Shown here piece by piece: positions 46,701-59,614 of a stretch of DNA of 64,000 nt (position 1 is the first letter of the stretch; every line of letters begins with the position of its first letter). The notes beneath the pieces were generated by a model. The model saw nothing but the letters and a program-made list of their open reading frames with translations. It was not told where the DNA came from and did no database searches. The stretch covers positions 11,470,001 through 11,534,000 of the forward strand of contig NC_135251.1 of the NCBI RefSeq assembly GCF_964204865.1. The letters are read 5' to 3'. Both the position numbers and the translations under genes were made by a program. The stretch comes from Styela clava (Eukaryota > Chordata > Ascidiacea > Stolidobranchia > Styelidae).

Positions 46701-49700
46701 GTACAATTCACCAAAAATAAAAGAAATGTTACTGCAATTGTGCATCTTTTTGCCACACAGATTTTTCCTCATAACTCTAGTTACGAAGGTCATTTTCATA
46801 AAAATGAGCTTTTTCCACATCAACACATCAAAAATTTAAAACAGAAATACTATAGATGTATAGCGACACCTAACTTCAAATTGCGTCGCCCACTCTCGAC
46901 TCGCACCGGAGTCCAAGAAGAGCAACTTCGCACCATAAATATGCATTTCAAACCAACTTCATTTGTTGCTCGTGGTATCTGAAAAGAATATTGCTCTTAA
47001 TTCTTTCATCGACGACAAATTATGGTTTTCTTAATATTCTAAATTACTATAATATTTTATATAAGTATTGTTAATATTGATTTAAAATGGCTGCAAATAT
47101 TCCAATTTTCCTGATACGATGGAAAACAGACTTGTTCTTTTTCTAATAGGCTATGTTACCACATTGTTTTGATGAATGTGTACGTGTCAAAGGATTTGGA
47201 ATATTCCAAGCCACATCATCAGTATTCATGTTAATCATTCATGTTTGTCATTCATGTTAATGAATTTGCACGATTGCTGCGCACGTTATCGAATACACCT
47301 CAGAGAAAATGTAACAAATGAGGGGATCTTTTGCCGATCTTATACGATAACTCATGCAATCATCTCTCATTTTCAAACAGTGACAGCAACAATTTCTGGA
47401 CGAGTGGAAGTGATTTAGAGGAAGAAGGATCTTGGAAATGGGGAGATGGGACAGCTATAGATATCAACGATGACAATTGGTAAATTTATCCTGTTTACTA
47501 ACTTTGATATTTCGGGATAGTATGAAGAACAAAACTTGAAATGATTTGTAATGAACCCTATTGCTCAAACAAGTTTATTACGTAAGTTTTTATGGAATGA
47601 TGTGATTTATATATATCATGAATATCCTGAAAATAACCAAAATAAACTATATATATATGCGCTATGCCATATTCGAAACTAGATGAAGAATGTTGCCACC
47701 TTGAGAGGGATTTGAAATTTTTTAATGATGACATTGAAAAACGTAAAGAAAAATATTATCGCTTATTAGAAAAATATTTTTATTTTTGTAGTTTTTTGAG
47801 GCAACAATAATACATAAAGCACATTTGGTCGTGTTATTTATTTAGTTTAATTGTTGCATTATGTCACAAAGAAATGAATTGCCAGGCACTGAAATGAGTC
47901 AAATAGACGCAACAAAGTTAGTTAATCACTATTGCGATTTAATTTAAATTATTGTCCTGTTATAATTTAAGGGAAAAATGGTCTGGTGGAAATGAACCAA
48001 ATGGAGGAAAAATAGAAAACTGTTTGATAAAATACGCCAGTGTGAATTATAAATGGGTTGATTACGATTGCAATCAACTTTCTGGATATATTTGCCAGCG
48101 AGGTGATTAATTCATTTTTAAAGGAGATATGGTACAGTCAATAAAATTTTAAATGTGGAAAGATCAGTGGTCCTTAAACTTTGATGCACCGTCGCCACTT
48201 TACAAATACAGCACCCCATTACCTAGTCTCCCGCAAAACAAAAAAAGAAAGTAATTTTATATCATAGCAGATTTTGATAAGACATAGTTTGGGATCTTAA
48301 CGTTTTTTCTAATATTTGGAGACATTTTGGTCAAGTACAATCACAAATTACCCCTAGAGATATTGTCCACTTTAAGAATCACTGTTTTAGACAAAATGAC
48401 ATCTTATCCTCATCTTAAGGAAAAGAATATATCATGAGGAATTCCTTGGTATATACGGCCGTTCAAGGAACCGGAAATATTAGTATATCTTTTTGACTGT
48501 CTCTGATATACACTGCGAATGGTCTTGATCTGAATTTTGCGTTTTTCAAATTTTAGTGACACGGATTATGATATTTTTTGCGATGCAAATGTATTATCAT
48601 AATTTTTAGCGGTGGTCATGTCATAAATCTAATCCGAGGTTTTGATAAGAACATATCGCTAGTGTCAAGATCTGTTCTATTCGGATATTAGAATTCAATA
48701 AAATATTCTAGTATTCTACAACAGATGTATCATCCGGTGATTGTGGTAGAGATGTCTGCTCAGGCAAGGGAACCTGTCAATTACATGAGGATCGATACAA
48801 ATGCACCTGCGATGCAGGATATTTTGGGACAAAATGCGAAAAAGGTAATTTCGAATACACTTCTGTTTACGTTAATATTGTTGAGTTGGAAAACTATTTT
48901 AATTCATTTTGTCTTTTGATTAATTAGGAACGAGGGCATTCATAAGTCTGATACTGAGTTAAATTAAGCGATTATAGTTGCCATTTGAATTGTTCACCTG
49001 CCTGCAATAAATAACACTGTAACACCATAAGAAGTAAACTTTTCCCCATGCATGCATTTTTGACAGAATATTTAATTTGCTAGAAAACGCATACAATACG
49101 CATTTTGTAACGACAGCGAATTAGCATAAAATATAATTCCAAGACTCAAAAATTCAATAATATTCCCAACCCTGGAAAAATATTGCGTTTTTCAAATTAT
49201 TCAAAACTGTAGAATTTGGATTGAGTGAACAGAAGCAATTTGTTGAATAAGTGACTTATTTGCTTTTCGCATTAAATTTTCATAATTTTGAAATTCATTC
49301 AGAATTTGTAAGCCAGGGATATCCAGAGTAAAAATGCTCTGTGGTAATAGTGAATATTACGACATATGTGGAAGGAAATCATTAGTACTTGAAAAAGGAT
49401 TGTATGGGATCGGAAGATCAATATCCAAAAATGAAAAGTTGATTGTTCATTGTATTGAGAGAAAAAAACATATCGGATATTTATATAAAAAGAAAAGTCA
49501 CCCTTCAAAGCATCAACTATAATTCAACACATCAGCTAGTTTGAGTAATTTTATTTAACATATGTATAGTTTATTTATTTTTCTCAAACAATTGCCATAA
49601 AATGCATAATCACTTACAGCATGTTGTGCTATTTTTCAGATCTTTTAACAATATCAACTTCATCTGCAAAATACAATATCGAACAAGGGCAAAGTCTAAC

Positions 49701-52649
49701 AGTAAAATTCAATATAACGTCTTATGACGGCAACATCAACATTAGAGTTTCAACCAATGACAATTCTTCAGTCACATCAAAATCTACAACAGCAATCACG
49801 AGCAATACTGTTTTAACCACCCTTTCATTCACTTTCAATCCATTCGGAGTAAATTCAAAAACGCGAATTTACAACTTCACCGCCACCCCGGTTTCAGCTG
49901 CTTCATATTCGAGAGTGGCAACCATAACGGTAGTAAACCCAGGTTTGTAAATATACAGAGAATATTGCAATCGACAGGAAATCAAAAATTTGAATTGCTT
50001 TTGCTTCTCGATTCTATACAAGTATGATGTCCATGACACGATGAAGTATTATGCCAGAGTCACAGTGACATACGGTGTTCAAACCAGGCGAATTAATTCA
50101 AAGTGTATAATAAGTTTGTAATATTTTTGCTAAATTTAACGTGTCGGTAAGTAAAGGATCACATATTTAATTTTTCAAAAACATTGTTTATTTCGACCTT
50201 TCCAAGGATTTCAATAAAACGAGGAGAACGTATTAAAATTACTTTACAGATAGAGTCATACAACGGAAACGTAGATGTTTTTGTTAAAAATGAGAAAAAT
50301 ATCACAGTTTATACAACGCAGATTCTTTGGATCAGCAATGAAAATCCTTCATTCTCGTTGACTTTCAGTGATGACCCCATCATTGTTCCATCATCGACAA
50401 TAACTTATTTTATAGAGGCGAGCGCGCTCAATAAACCATCATATTTGAAAACAGTTGAAGTTGATATGGTCGTAACTAGTGAGTTTGTGACCTAATCCTT
50501 TAAAATTGAGAATAATTCCGATCGGAATGTTCATCAATTTTAGTAATCAATGAATTATAAGCGCTCTGTAAATGAACCGCATTCTATAGGAACAATATCC
50601 CAAACTTTGATAAACGAGCCTACAATTGTCTCAAAAAACTTTAGCACTAGTATTTTGAAAAATGAAAATCTTTAATATTAACGAGTAATTTTGATAGATA
50701 TATAACATTACATAAATATATCTATATTATTATCGGATATTTTCATAGATTAAATATGTTCTCAGTAAACTAGATCATATATTTAATTTTTTTAAGATAA
50801 GTCCTGTCAATTACATCAGAAGGACTTATCTACTCTTAACACAAAATTGATAAAAAATTATCATGCATTGAGTTCAACTTACAAATTTTTATTCCACAGA
50901 ATACTTTTTATATTAGTTTAAATAATGTTATTCACGTGTTTATGTTTTCTTAATCTACATCAACAACACAGATCAATGTGATTCATCTCCTTGCACGAGC
51001 AGAGGAAATTGTACATATTCTCTTGAATCGCCATATTACAAATGCACCTGTCAATCTGCTTACACTGGAACATCATGTGAAAGTATAAGTCTTTGCATTT
51101 ACCTGCCATTATTTATTATCTCATAATTCTTGATCATCAAGGTAGATAGCATCAGACCATCAACCCAAATTAGTAATTCGGAGAAAAATTTCATTTTCAG
51201 TTAAACATAAAAATTTTAAAATGTATCTTTAAAATATTTTTTTAATAATCGGAATGTACTTTCAGAAAATATCAAACCATGTAAATAATAAGGATCCTAG
51301 CAAGTTTACGAACCGAAAATTGATAATGCGCAAAGCGGTAAATGAAAGCACAAATAACACAATACTATATATATATTCACACCGTAAATTAAATAAAAAT
51401 GTTTTTCGATTTTGTCTAGAAAGAAGATTCATCATCAATACCGCTAAAAATTGCAAATATCACATCAACCTTTACGACAAAAAATCCTTCGCTGATGCGA
51501 ACTCAACTTGTAAAGAGCTTGGGGGAGCGGTTGCAATGATGAAAACAACAGAAATACAAGCCTTGGCTGAAAGTCAAATAATTACTCAGTATGGAGCCAC
51601 AGGACCAACAATTCTGTTTTGGATTGGTGGATACAAAGTTAATACTAGTTGGATATGGGTTGATGGTACAGTCGTTCCAACAACAGGAGAAGATTCAAAA
51701 TGGTCATCTTGGTTTGACAATACCACTAAACAAGGCGAAATGGTTCTCAGTTCTCATCCAGATCGCTCTAGAAACAGCATGCGATGGTTTGCCACTGAGA
51801 ACAATGCACAGCAAGGTTACATATGTGAGATAGCAGGTACGATATATAAGTTTGTTCAAACATGTAATATTTCCTTTTATTCTGTCCATTCCATATTCAT
51901 ACTATTTCCATAGTCATACTAAAAATGAGTAAAAAATATATAGATAACGTTTGAGGACAATTTCAAGCAATGTAAAAACAGAGAAATCGAGGGGCCATTT
52001 AAGATCTATATGAGACTACTAAAAACTTTGCTATTGCTAAATGTAGCAAACGGTAAACATAAAAAAATTTTAAGCGCACGAACTATTTCAACAAAAAGAG
52101 CCCGAATAGATTGCAAGTTTTCTCGTATTTTTAGAGCAGAATGTTATTTATCAAAAAGAAAAACTGTTATGTAATTACTTAGAGTGTCAGATTTATTAAC
52201 AGGTACAATGTTTTTAATTTGACATAACAGATACCTTTAATAAAAAGAATTCTTTAGGCTTAGGCTTTGAAGACATTTTTTCTTCAGTAATAACATCTAC
52301 TATTTCTGCTGTTTATTGCACCAATAAATAAAACTTTCATAGATAACTTCAGAATATCCAATGGCCACGAAAACAGTTCTTCAATATGATACAAAAAATA
52401 TAATATATCGACTTTCGACCAATTTCTGGATTTTACTATTCGTCTGTGATGAAAGTTTATGGTACTCGTACTGTAACCGTAGGTATTTGAAATAGTATTC
52501 CAATCTAGTATTAATAGTGATTTGATGGTTTACAGCCATTGACAGATGTTCACCATCCCCCTGTCTTAACTCGGGATCATGCATACAGATCGGTTGTCAA
52601 AGAAAGTGCAAATGCATGTGGGGTTATACGGGAGAAAATTGTGAAACAA
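43683..52649 (+). CDS. Receptor C: CTLD-CTLD-EGF-new module-EGF-CTLD-EGF protein, 3' end not found
   Basis: Exons: 43683-43743, 43945-44092, 45251-45328, 45747-45871, 46217-46376, 47381-47479, 47972-48102, 48725-48844, 49640-49942, 50972-51082, 51420-51836, 52536-52649; phases agree and give about 622 residues. Residues 1-17 are a signal peptide; 21-137 a three-exon CTLD paralogous to that of B (WIGL, YVCQSG); 138-267 a second three-exon CTLD with NEPNGG and WVDYDC, the calcium/mannose-type signature; 268-307 EGF; 308-408 the new module; 409-445 EGF; 446-584 a single-exon CTLD (FWIGGY); 585-622 EGF. A second copy of the new module at about 50.2 kb seems to have lost its acceptor. By analogy with B, transmembrane and tail exons should follow, but none could be recognised before 59.6 kb; the gene may be broken, secreted or end in an exon too divergent to see. 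Confidence 0.8.
44287..45211. mobile_element. Possible TTAA-flanked (piggyBac-like) insertion in receptor C intron 2
   Basis: TTAA occurs at both ends, followed by imperfectly matching ends (CTCTCTTACAGCTG on the left; CCCTTTTCCAGCGC reading in from the right). Intron 2 is over 1.1 kb, against 137 bp for the same intron of B. A 9-bp inverted repeat ATGCGCGTA/TACGCGCAT lies inside. The assignment is weak. Confidence 0.35.
48165..48384. mobile_element. hAT-like MITE in receptor C intron 7
   Basis: Ends are CAGTGGTCCTTAAACTTTG and, read backwards, CAGTGATTCTTAAAGTGG, about 220 bp apart. No target duplication is visible and no protein is encoded. Confidence 0.6.
50179..50478 (+). pseudogene. Second copy of the new module in receptor C, splice acceptor apparently lost
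   Basis: Open over the whole module: ISIKRGERIKITLQIESYNG, NVDVFVKNEKN and a C-terminal KPSYLKTVEVDMVVT, closest to the B copy. It ends in phase 1 with a proper GTGAGT donor. Where the other copies have TTTTTCAG|AT, this one reads TTTTTCAAAAAC. The only nearby AG (TTCCAAG) is in the wrong phase and leads to a stop. Because the exon is symmetric (1-1), skipping it keeps the frame. It is probably a recently dead exon. Confidence 0.7.
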
Positions 52650-55600
52650 GTAAGTTTTATATTCATTTACTAATTAAAAACTATAGTTAACTTTTGACGC
52701 GACAATACAGAAACACAGTAATATTTTATTTGGAATATCATTGTTGGGAACCTGTTCAATAAAATACACCTAATGGTCGCCAACATCAGCCAGTTTTTCA
52801 ATTGCGCTAAGAGTTCTGGGGTTAGTGGTCCGGTTGAAATTGGACATACCCATCTTCTATTTTATGAAGTTTAATTTTATTTTCTTATGGTATGAACTTT
52901 CAAAAGTCCCATAATAATATGATACGAGTAATCTAACATTTTTTTGGAAACTTTTGTGCAGAAAAATTAAGAAAATTTGAAAAACAGTAAAAGATAATAC
53001 TGATGCGCCAACAAACATTTGCCTAAAAATAGTTCATTGAATTCTAATCCAAAGTTTCAGATTTAGGAAGCGCTTCGAAAACGATTTCCGGAATCGGAAT
53101 TTTTTATTTCTCAATTGAAATGGAGAGGAATTGAATAGCCCAGAAGTTTAAATTGCGTAATAATATAGTAATATTATAAACTTTTATTATTATAAAACCG
53201 AATGACCTTTGGTATGTTTATGTTCTAGCTAGTCAGTAAAACAAACCAAGAATAAGTACAATGTTCATAAACACTTTCAAAGATTTGAAATTGTAAAGTG
53301 TATTTTGTAACATAGGGATTTCACAGATTTCATGCTTCCAGTCCGGAATATCAATTCTGTGGAATCAAGAAAAGCACAAGTTTGAAAGTGTGTACAAACT
53401 TTATTTGGAGGTGATTTTGTATTTTACATTTGAAAATGTCACTCTGTTATCTTTTATGTGTTGATCGTTTTAGAAATTGAAAAGGTTTATTTTGTTTTGT
53501 TCGAGCTCTTTCTTTTGTATCAGTTTACGTAGTACTCATATATTTTTGAGTACTCAGTTTACGGTTGATAATAATGCTAAAAAATTATGTAATAAAAATT
53601 ACAGAAAAATTTCATCTATTTTTTAACTTTTTTTTTATATTCACATTGACATCATGAAACTTATATCTGTGAGGCGAAAATATGGTTGAATTTATTCAAA
53701 GGTTCAAAGTCAATTCGATATCTTGTACACATCGATGCTACAAATTGAATTCGCTACAAAACGTAATTCATTGTCGTTACATTATTCGTTCAAATGTCAG
53801 TAACACATTCATCCCGATAAATATTCGAATAACAGAAAAAATTAATTTACCTCGTTTAACTATAAAATATTGTCAATTTGGTGAATATTTAATATATTTT
53901 CGAGCAAATGTTGAAATTTCGTATTATTCAAAAGTAGTCGATATTGTAGATTTTAGTGATGAACAAATTGACTCTGTCAAACACACAACAATCATCATTA
54001 TTACCACAATTAATATTATTTATATCATTTACACAGGATTTGATGTCTAAGACAAGCAAAGTAACGAATGTACAAATTTTGCTGACTAATGAACCAACAA
54101 TAAATATCGGGAATGTGTCCGAACCGTCACCGATTCACTGCTTCTCAAGCACTCGTCTTTCCATATCACCCAATAAATATATCCTTGTGGATCTATGGGT
54201 AGCTCGGATTAGAATGTCGTTGAAATCCGTTGCTAAAGTCTATCATATCTTCGATGAATCAAAGCTCAATCTCGAATTCGTTGATTTGACGTAAAGTAAA
54301 ACTCTTTTATAATTTGATTGAGACTCGTGAAGGATTGTCATGATGTTGTATGAACTTATGAACTTTCTGACATCGCTGGACTATTGTTTTACAAACTTGA
54401 ATTTTAACTTAGGTCACTCGCGATACCGGTTGTGGTCAATTCGTTATTATGAAGCCTGCGGTATTAACTCAATTATATTTAAATTTATTGTAATCTTTGA
54501 TCATCTTTTTCTAGATAGACACGTTCCTTGAATAATTCTCCAAGATCATAAGATAGGCCTACTTTACGACGATAACAATAGTTTTGAAAGTATTATTTTT
54601 TAATATTTTGATTGGATACTAGAACTTTCAGAGTCGCTACTCGCAAAACAGCTTTGGTTCTCAGCCGCTTCCGCTCACAGTAAGATTTTATGATTACTTT
54701 CTTTCGCGTATTTTGTGTAAAATTATTTTTTTAATTGTTGGAAAAATTAAAATTCACATTTTATTAACGAGAAGCTCACTAAAGAAATGAACAAATATTC
54801 GTACAATTAGTAAGGCAGTTTCATCAGATTTGGCAAATATTAAATTATTTAAAAAAAATAGCTTTAATGGAAATTAAGCTTATCATTCGTTGGTTTGATT
54901 ATATTATATTTTTTTAGGGACCGAATAAGTAATCATTCCATGCCCTTGATTCGCAATTTTCACGGAATTTATTTGCTATTTATCAAGTATAATTTCTGGT
55001 GCCACTTTGATAAGCTATCTCACTTGCTTAACGAGATCTCAATCACATGCAAAAGTGGCACCAATTGTGGTGCCATATTGGTATGCGTTCAACCTTATAA
55101 AGACATTCTAAGAGAATTTAGTTCCTGGCCCTAATTAACATCACTGGGACCACACGACCGCTGAGATGACATACAAAAGTAGCGTTTAATTTTTTATTTG
55201 ACATAATATATTCGATTAAACATTACTTTTCTGTATGGTTACTAGCATATTGTAATATGTATAATTGACATCTGAAATAAATTACATGTATCTTCTTTTT
55301 TGTATATATATCTTCACATACAATATAGTGCAAGTAGATAAGTACCTATTCAATAGGTAACAAAAGGATTTGTAGTTAGGTGGGGACAATCATGCAATAA
55401 ATAGAAATAATAGAGACAGGAAATTATTAAATATCAGTTATTGCTTCCTTTTTAGTAGAGTTACATAGTAAATGCATCGCATAATACTAGATGTACTTCC
55501 ACACACCTAAACGACAAACACCAATTTCGTCTCAGTCACAAACATCTGACTAGCAGCGAGGCAAGAGTATTAAACGATTTCAGTATGAAAAAATGAAGTG

Positions 55601-56069
55601 TTACGCGAAACGGGTATGTTTGTCAATCTAAACACAGTAAAATTGGCTTGGATTGAGATGTTTACTAGCGATTTTCCTTAAGTATTGAGCGATATTTTTG
55701 AATTTCACAGCGATCGAACCTAGAACCCCGGGCTGAAATAATACAAATAATAGATTAAGGAAACTGTTTGTAACAAAACCTCAATGACCTATTTGCTACC
55801 AGGATGGACAAAAATGACCAGAATCAATTCATAACCTACTCTCCCACCTAACTCATAAAATGTTTAAACAGTATTTGTAGAACAGTAGTATGATCAAGCA
55901 TTATTGGTAAGAAAATGTTATATAAAATGATGCCAAACAGTTCTGAATTTGAAGAGACAAGCAATGTCTAATAAAGCATTAACGTCGGACAAAATTATTT
56001 TAGCCCAATTGATGGATTGTGGCATAGAGTTTCTCTTATCCACAGAAGAAAAATCACCAATGTTATCAC

Positions 56070-57250
56070 CAATGTCATATGCATATACAGCCAAATCACG
56101 TGAAACCAGCCAAATGTGCGAACACAGCCAACGTCATAAGCATATACAGTCAAAGACATATGCATATACATCCAATGTCATGTGAACATACGGCCTACTA
56201 ATGGTACATATATAGCCATTCAAATGTACATGTTATAGCCAATGTCCTATTGCATATATATACAGCAAAATCATACACATATAAAGCCAACAAGATATGC
56301 AATTTCAACTAATGCCATATATATATACAGCCAACACGTGTTTTTATAGAGCCAAATCATATAATAAATAATGCATATATACCCAATGTCATTTGCAAAC
56401 TCAGTTAATGCCATATACAAACACATTTAATGTTATATGCATATTTAGCAAATGTCAAGTGAATATGCATCAAAAGCCATATGCATATACAGCCAATGCC
56501 AGATGCACATACACACAACAAAATATACATATATACCCAATATAATTTGCATACACAGTCAATGTGATATGCAAACTCATTCAATTCTATATGCATATTT
56601 AGAAAATGTCAAGTGCACATGCAGTAAAAGCCACATGCACATACAGACAATGCCGCATACACATACAATTAATGTCATATGCATATGCAGCGAATGTCAT
56701 ATGCATATACAGCCAATGCCATATATAGCCAATATGCATATATGCATTCACATACAAATCATATACATATTAAATCAATGAAATATGCATATACAGCCAA
56801 TGCTAGAATATACAGGCAATATCGTATACACATACAGCCATCTCATATGCAGATAGAGAAAATCAAATATGGATATTCATCCAAAGCAATATAAACATAC
56901 AGCCAATGTCATGTACATATGCAGCCAATGCCATATGCATATAGAGAGAATGTGATTTGCATATACAGCCAATGCGTTATGCATATACAGCCAATGTTAC
57001 AAGCATATTTGCCGAAGCCATATGCATATACAGCCAATATGCATATGGTATGAGGCTAATGGCATATGCATTCGCAAGCAAAGTCATATGCATATACAGC
57101 CAAATCATATACATATAGAGCGAACCAATTATCCATATATAGCCAATATAGTTTGTATATAAAGCCAATGGCATATACAAATACAGTCAATGCCATATGC
57201 ATATACTACCAATGCCACATGCATTGACAACAAATGTAAAATGCATATGC
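56070..57250. repeat. CATATGCATATACAGCCAA minisatellite
   Basis: About 1.2 kb of imperfect tandem units around the core CATATGCATATACAGCCAAT, mostly 22-30 bp, many differing by small changes. Units contain overlapping ATGCAT and CATATG palindromes. Long frames through it encode only repetitive His/Ala/Tyr peptides and are not genes. Confidence 0.93.
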
Positions 57251-57689
57251 ATCTGAGGCCGTATGGATATGGTGTCGGCTTATTTTTTGCATGAGTCTTT
57301 TCAAACTTGATTTGTGTGAACTTTAAATCTGGATGTATATATCATATAATGTATTAGCAGCCAACACATTATTTAATTGACTTTGTACAGCCAGCTGTTA
57401 TTTGTCTTATTCTTTTTAAAAATGTGGCGGGTGAAAGAACTCCTCTATGCCTGATATCAGTACATCAAAAAGAAAACGGTTTTGTTCTTCAAATGTTGTT
57501 CTTACTTTATTTGCTTATAAAAGTTTGCAATGAGTAGCAATTGTACTGATAAAACATTACTGTTCGGCCTTCATATCCGCTTAATTGAAATCATAGATCT
57601 GACATACCGGTATGCTTCATTATTCTGATGATAATCACTGGATCCAACATTAACGATGTAGTGGGAAATACCAAATTGAATTAACCAAA

Positions 57690-58430
57690 ATGATGCTTTT
57701 TTATCGTGTTTTGTCTACATTCTGATTCATGTATTATAATCATATAGTTTCAATTACATTACACATATGTATACGACTAATATTTCCTCCTAAACACCCA
57801 CATTGGTACTGCTTATTGCGTTAGTATTATATACCAAAGGTTATTGTATGAGTTGTGGTAAGCAAAAATTCAGTATTATAGATGATAAGCGTTGTAAATT
57901 ATATTGGCGAAAATTTCAAGAGCTATGTATTACTGAAGTTTTATGCAGTTTTTAATATACCATTATTTTTAAGATATTTGGATGGAATCGTTTGTTAAAA
58001 TTTACCCATCCATTTTAAGGTATTTTTTATCACCGTAAAAAAATGTGAGCAAGAAAAGAAAACTATGTCTAAAAAAGGTGTAGATTAAAAAAATCTGCTT
58101 GAAAATTGCATTCAAAATGACTTTAATAGTGAAAATTTTAAAAAGGGAACAAAGGATTGTTTGTTGATCATTGAAATATTTGAATTTTGTGTGTGAAGCT
58201 TGAACAGATATCGTGAAAAATACTAATTTTGCAGTAAAGTTTATTTTATGAATATGCACTTAGACGGCTTCATTATAATGAATATTACTGATGTTTACTC
58301 TTAAATATCTGTTGTGTTTTCACCTTTGTAGGTACATGTGACACTAGTTATAATATACTTCATTGATTGCGCCGTTAGGTTTTATTATCTCGAACTCCGA
58401 TGGTGGCTTACACAAACGATATGGTACGAT
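57690..58430. repeat. Segmental duplication, copy 2 (downstream of receptor C)
   Basis: Matches 40640-42000 in ordered blocks but is shorter. It lacks the hAT transposase remnant, so that insertion in copy 1 probably came after the duplication. Confidence 0.75.
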
Positions 58431-58824
58431 ATGGTAAGCTGGAAAGAGCAAATGGTGCTAGCAAAAATGAATGAATGTTTACTGCTAATTAATAGCCAAC
58501 AATGATAACAAAATAAATAGGGTGATTGTATAATTTTTTAAAGAAGAAGTTTCACTGACTACAGTTTAAATTATCTTGATTGTAGACGAATCATTGCAAA
58601 GTCTTTGCATTGTTCTGATGAATACCCCATTGATGTCAAATTTCATGCAGCAAATTTCGGCACAGACGCACTTGTCCAAGTGCAATCAGAAATTATGATC
58701 AAATGTGCCATAATCTATGTGTTTTAACGTTCAGTTGTGAAATAAAAACACTTACCATTTCAACTGTAGAAAGGACTATTGTTTTTATTTTTTATTAATC
58801 ATCCTGTGATGTATATGGGTAAAC

Positions 58825-58865
58825 CAATGACATTAAATGTTTAATTAATGTTTAATGTCATTGGA
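58825..58865. repeat. Perfect 14-bp-arm palindrome
   Basis: CCAATGACATTAAA is followed after a short spacer by its exact complement, and flanking GGGT/ACCC extend the pairing. It would make a stable hairpin. Function is unknown. Confidence 0.85.
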
Positions 58866-59614
58866 TAAACCCAGAAATAGACTCTAATCAAATTTAGTTC
58901 AAAGACCTTTTTAGCGGAAATGATTATCCAAATTCTTGTCAATTTTTCAGCAAACGTATATTATTAAGCAAGCGAATTTAGTATGAATAAAGAAGACAGA
59001 TTTCCCGAACATTACTATAAAATTGTTGTCTAAACTCTATATGACCAGCATTCCCTACACTAGCATTAAATATCTGAGAGAGATGACAGACATTTTTACT
59101 GAATGCCACGAATTATCACACGCACGTACATAGAATCTTGCAAAAAATTTGAGCATTTTGATTCTGTGCTCCATCGACCTTTGCCCCATAATGATTCTCA
59201 GAAATCTCGAAATTTTCATTGCCTATCTTCAGAGCATAAGTAAAGGTTTATTTCGACTCCATAATCGGCATAGTAAACGATAATATAATTGATAAACACA
59301 AAATAAATAAAACTGCTTATAGAATCGGGAGAGCAAACAAAACCTCAAGTGAGGTTTGAAGCGTACAGATATTAAATTGGAAGGTATTGATAAAAGAGGT
59401 AGTACGTGTTCGCTCACCCAATTCAAATAAATAATGCTAAATATTTTACAAGGTGCAGAGGTGGGTGACACTGCTGATAAGCAGTGACGGATTTATTTCG
59501 AGCGCCGTGTAAGTTACCCGTACACTCATTATTTGCTCGCTTTTTTTATATTATTAGGAATGAATAAAAGCGCTTTAGTGCGTTTAGTTTTTGGGTCTAG
59601 TTGAATAATGAGTG

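Larger units (their letters stand above)
52650..59614. other. Long region without recognised genes
   Basis: Expected to contain the missing 3' end of receptor C, but no transmembrane exon or tyrosine tail could be identified. A 112-codon open frame at 53956-54294 has no recognisable motif. A short inverted repeat (TGGTGCCACTTT / AAAGTGGCACCA) lies at about 55.00-55.06 kb. The minisatellite, the duplicated segment and a palindrome are listed separately. Confidence 0.55.

Noticed and set aside
46608..46982. 124-codon frame in a receptor C intron
   Set aside because: No domain resemblance, and it overlaps intron sequence between two well-supported CTLD exons.
53472..53535. Acceptor TTTTAG followed by a hydrophobic stretch ending in a stop, as the missing end of receptor C
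   Set aside because: Phase would fit, but the segment is short, contains charged residues and resembles no other receptor end.
53682..54294. Open frames of 122 and 112 codons downstream of receptor C, one ending with a hydrophobic run
   Set aside because: No recognisable motifs; the hydrophobic run is Ile/Thr/Tyr in AT-rich DNA and its splice phase does not fit the last C exon convincingly.
56452..56894. Open frames of 71-109 codons in the minisatellite
   Set aside because: They merely translate the tandem repeat into His/Ala/Tyr-rich repetitive peptide; there is no start context or splice structure.
56070..57250. Tandem array considered as a CRISPR-like repeat-spacer array
   Set aside because: Units are contiguous and imperfect without unique spacers, and the genome is eukaryotic.
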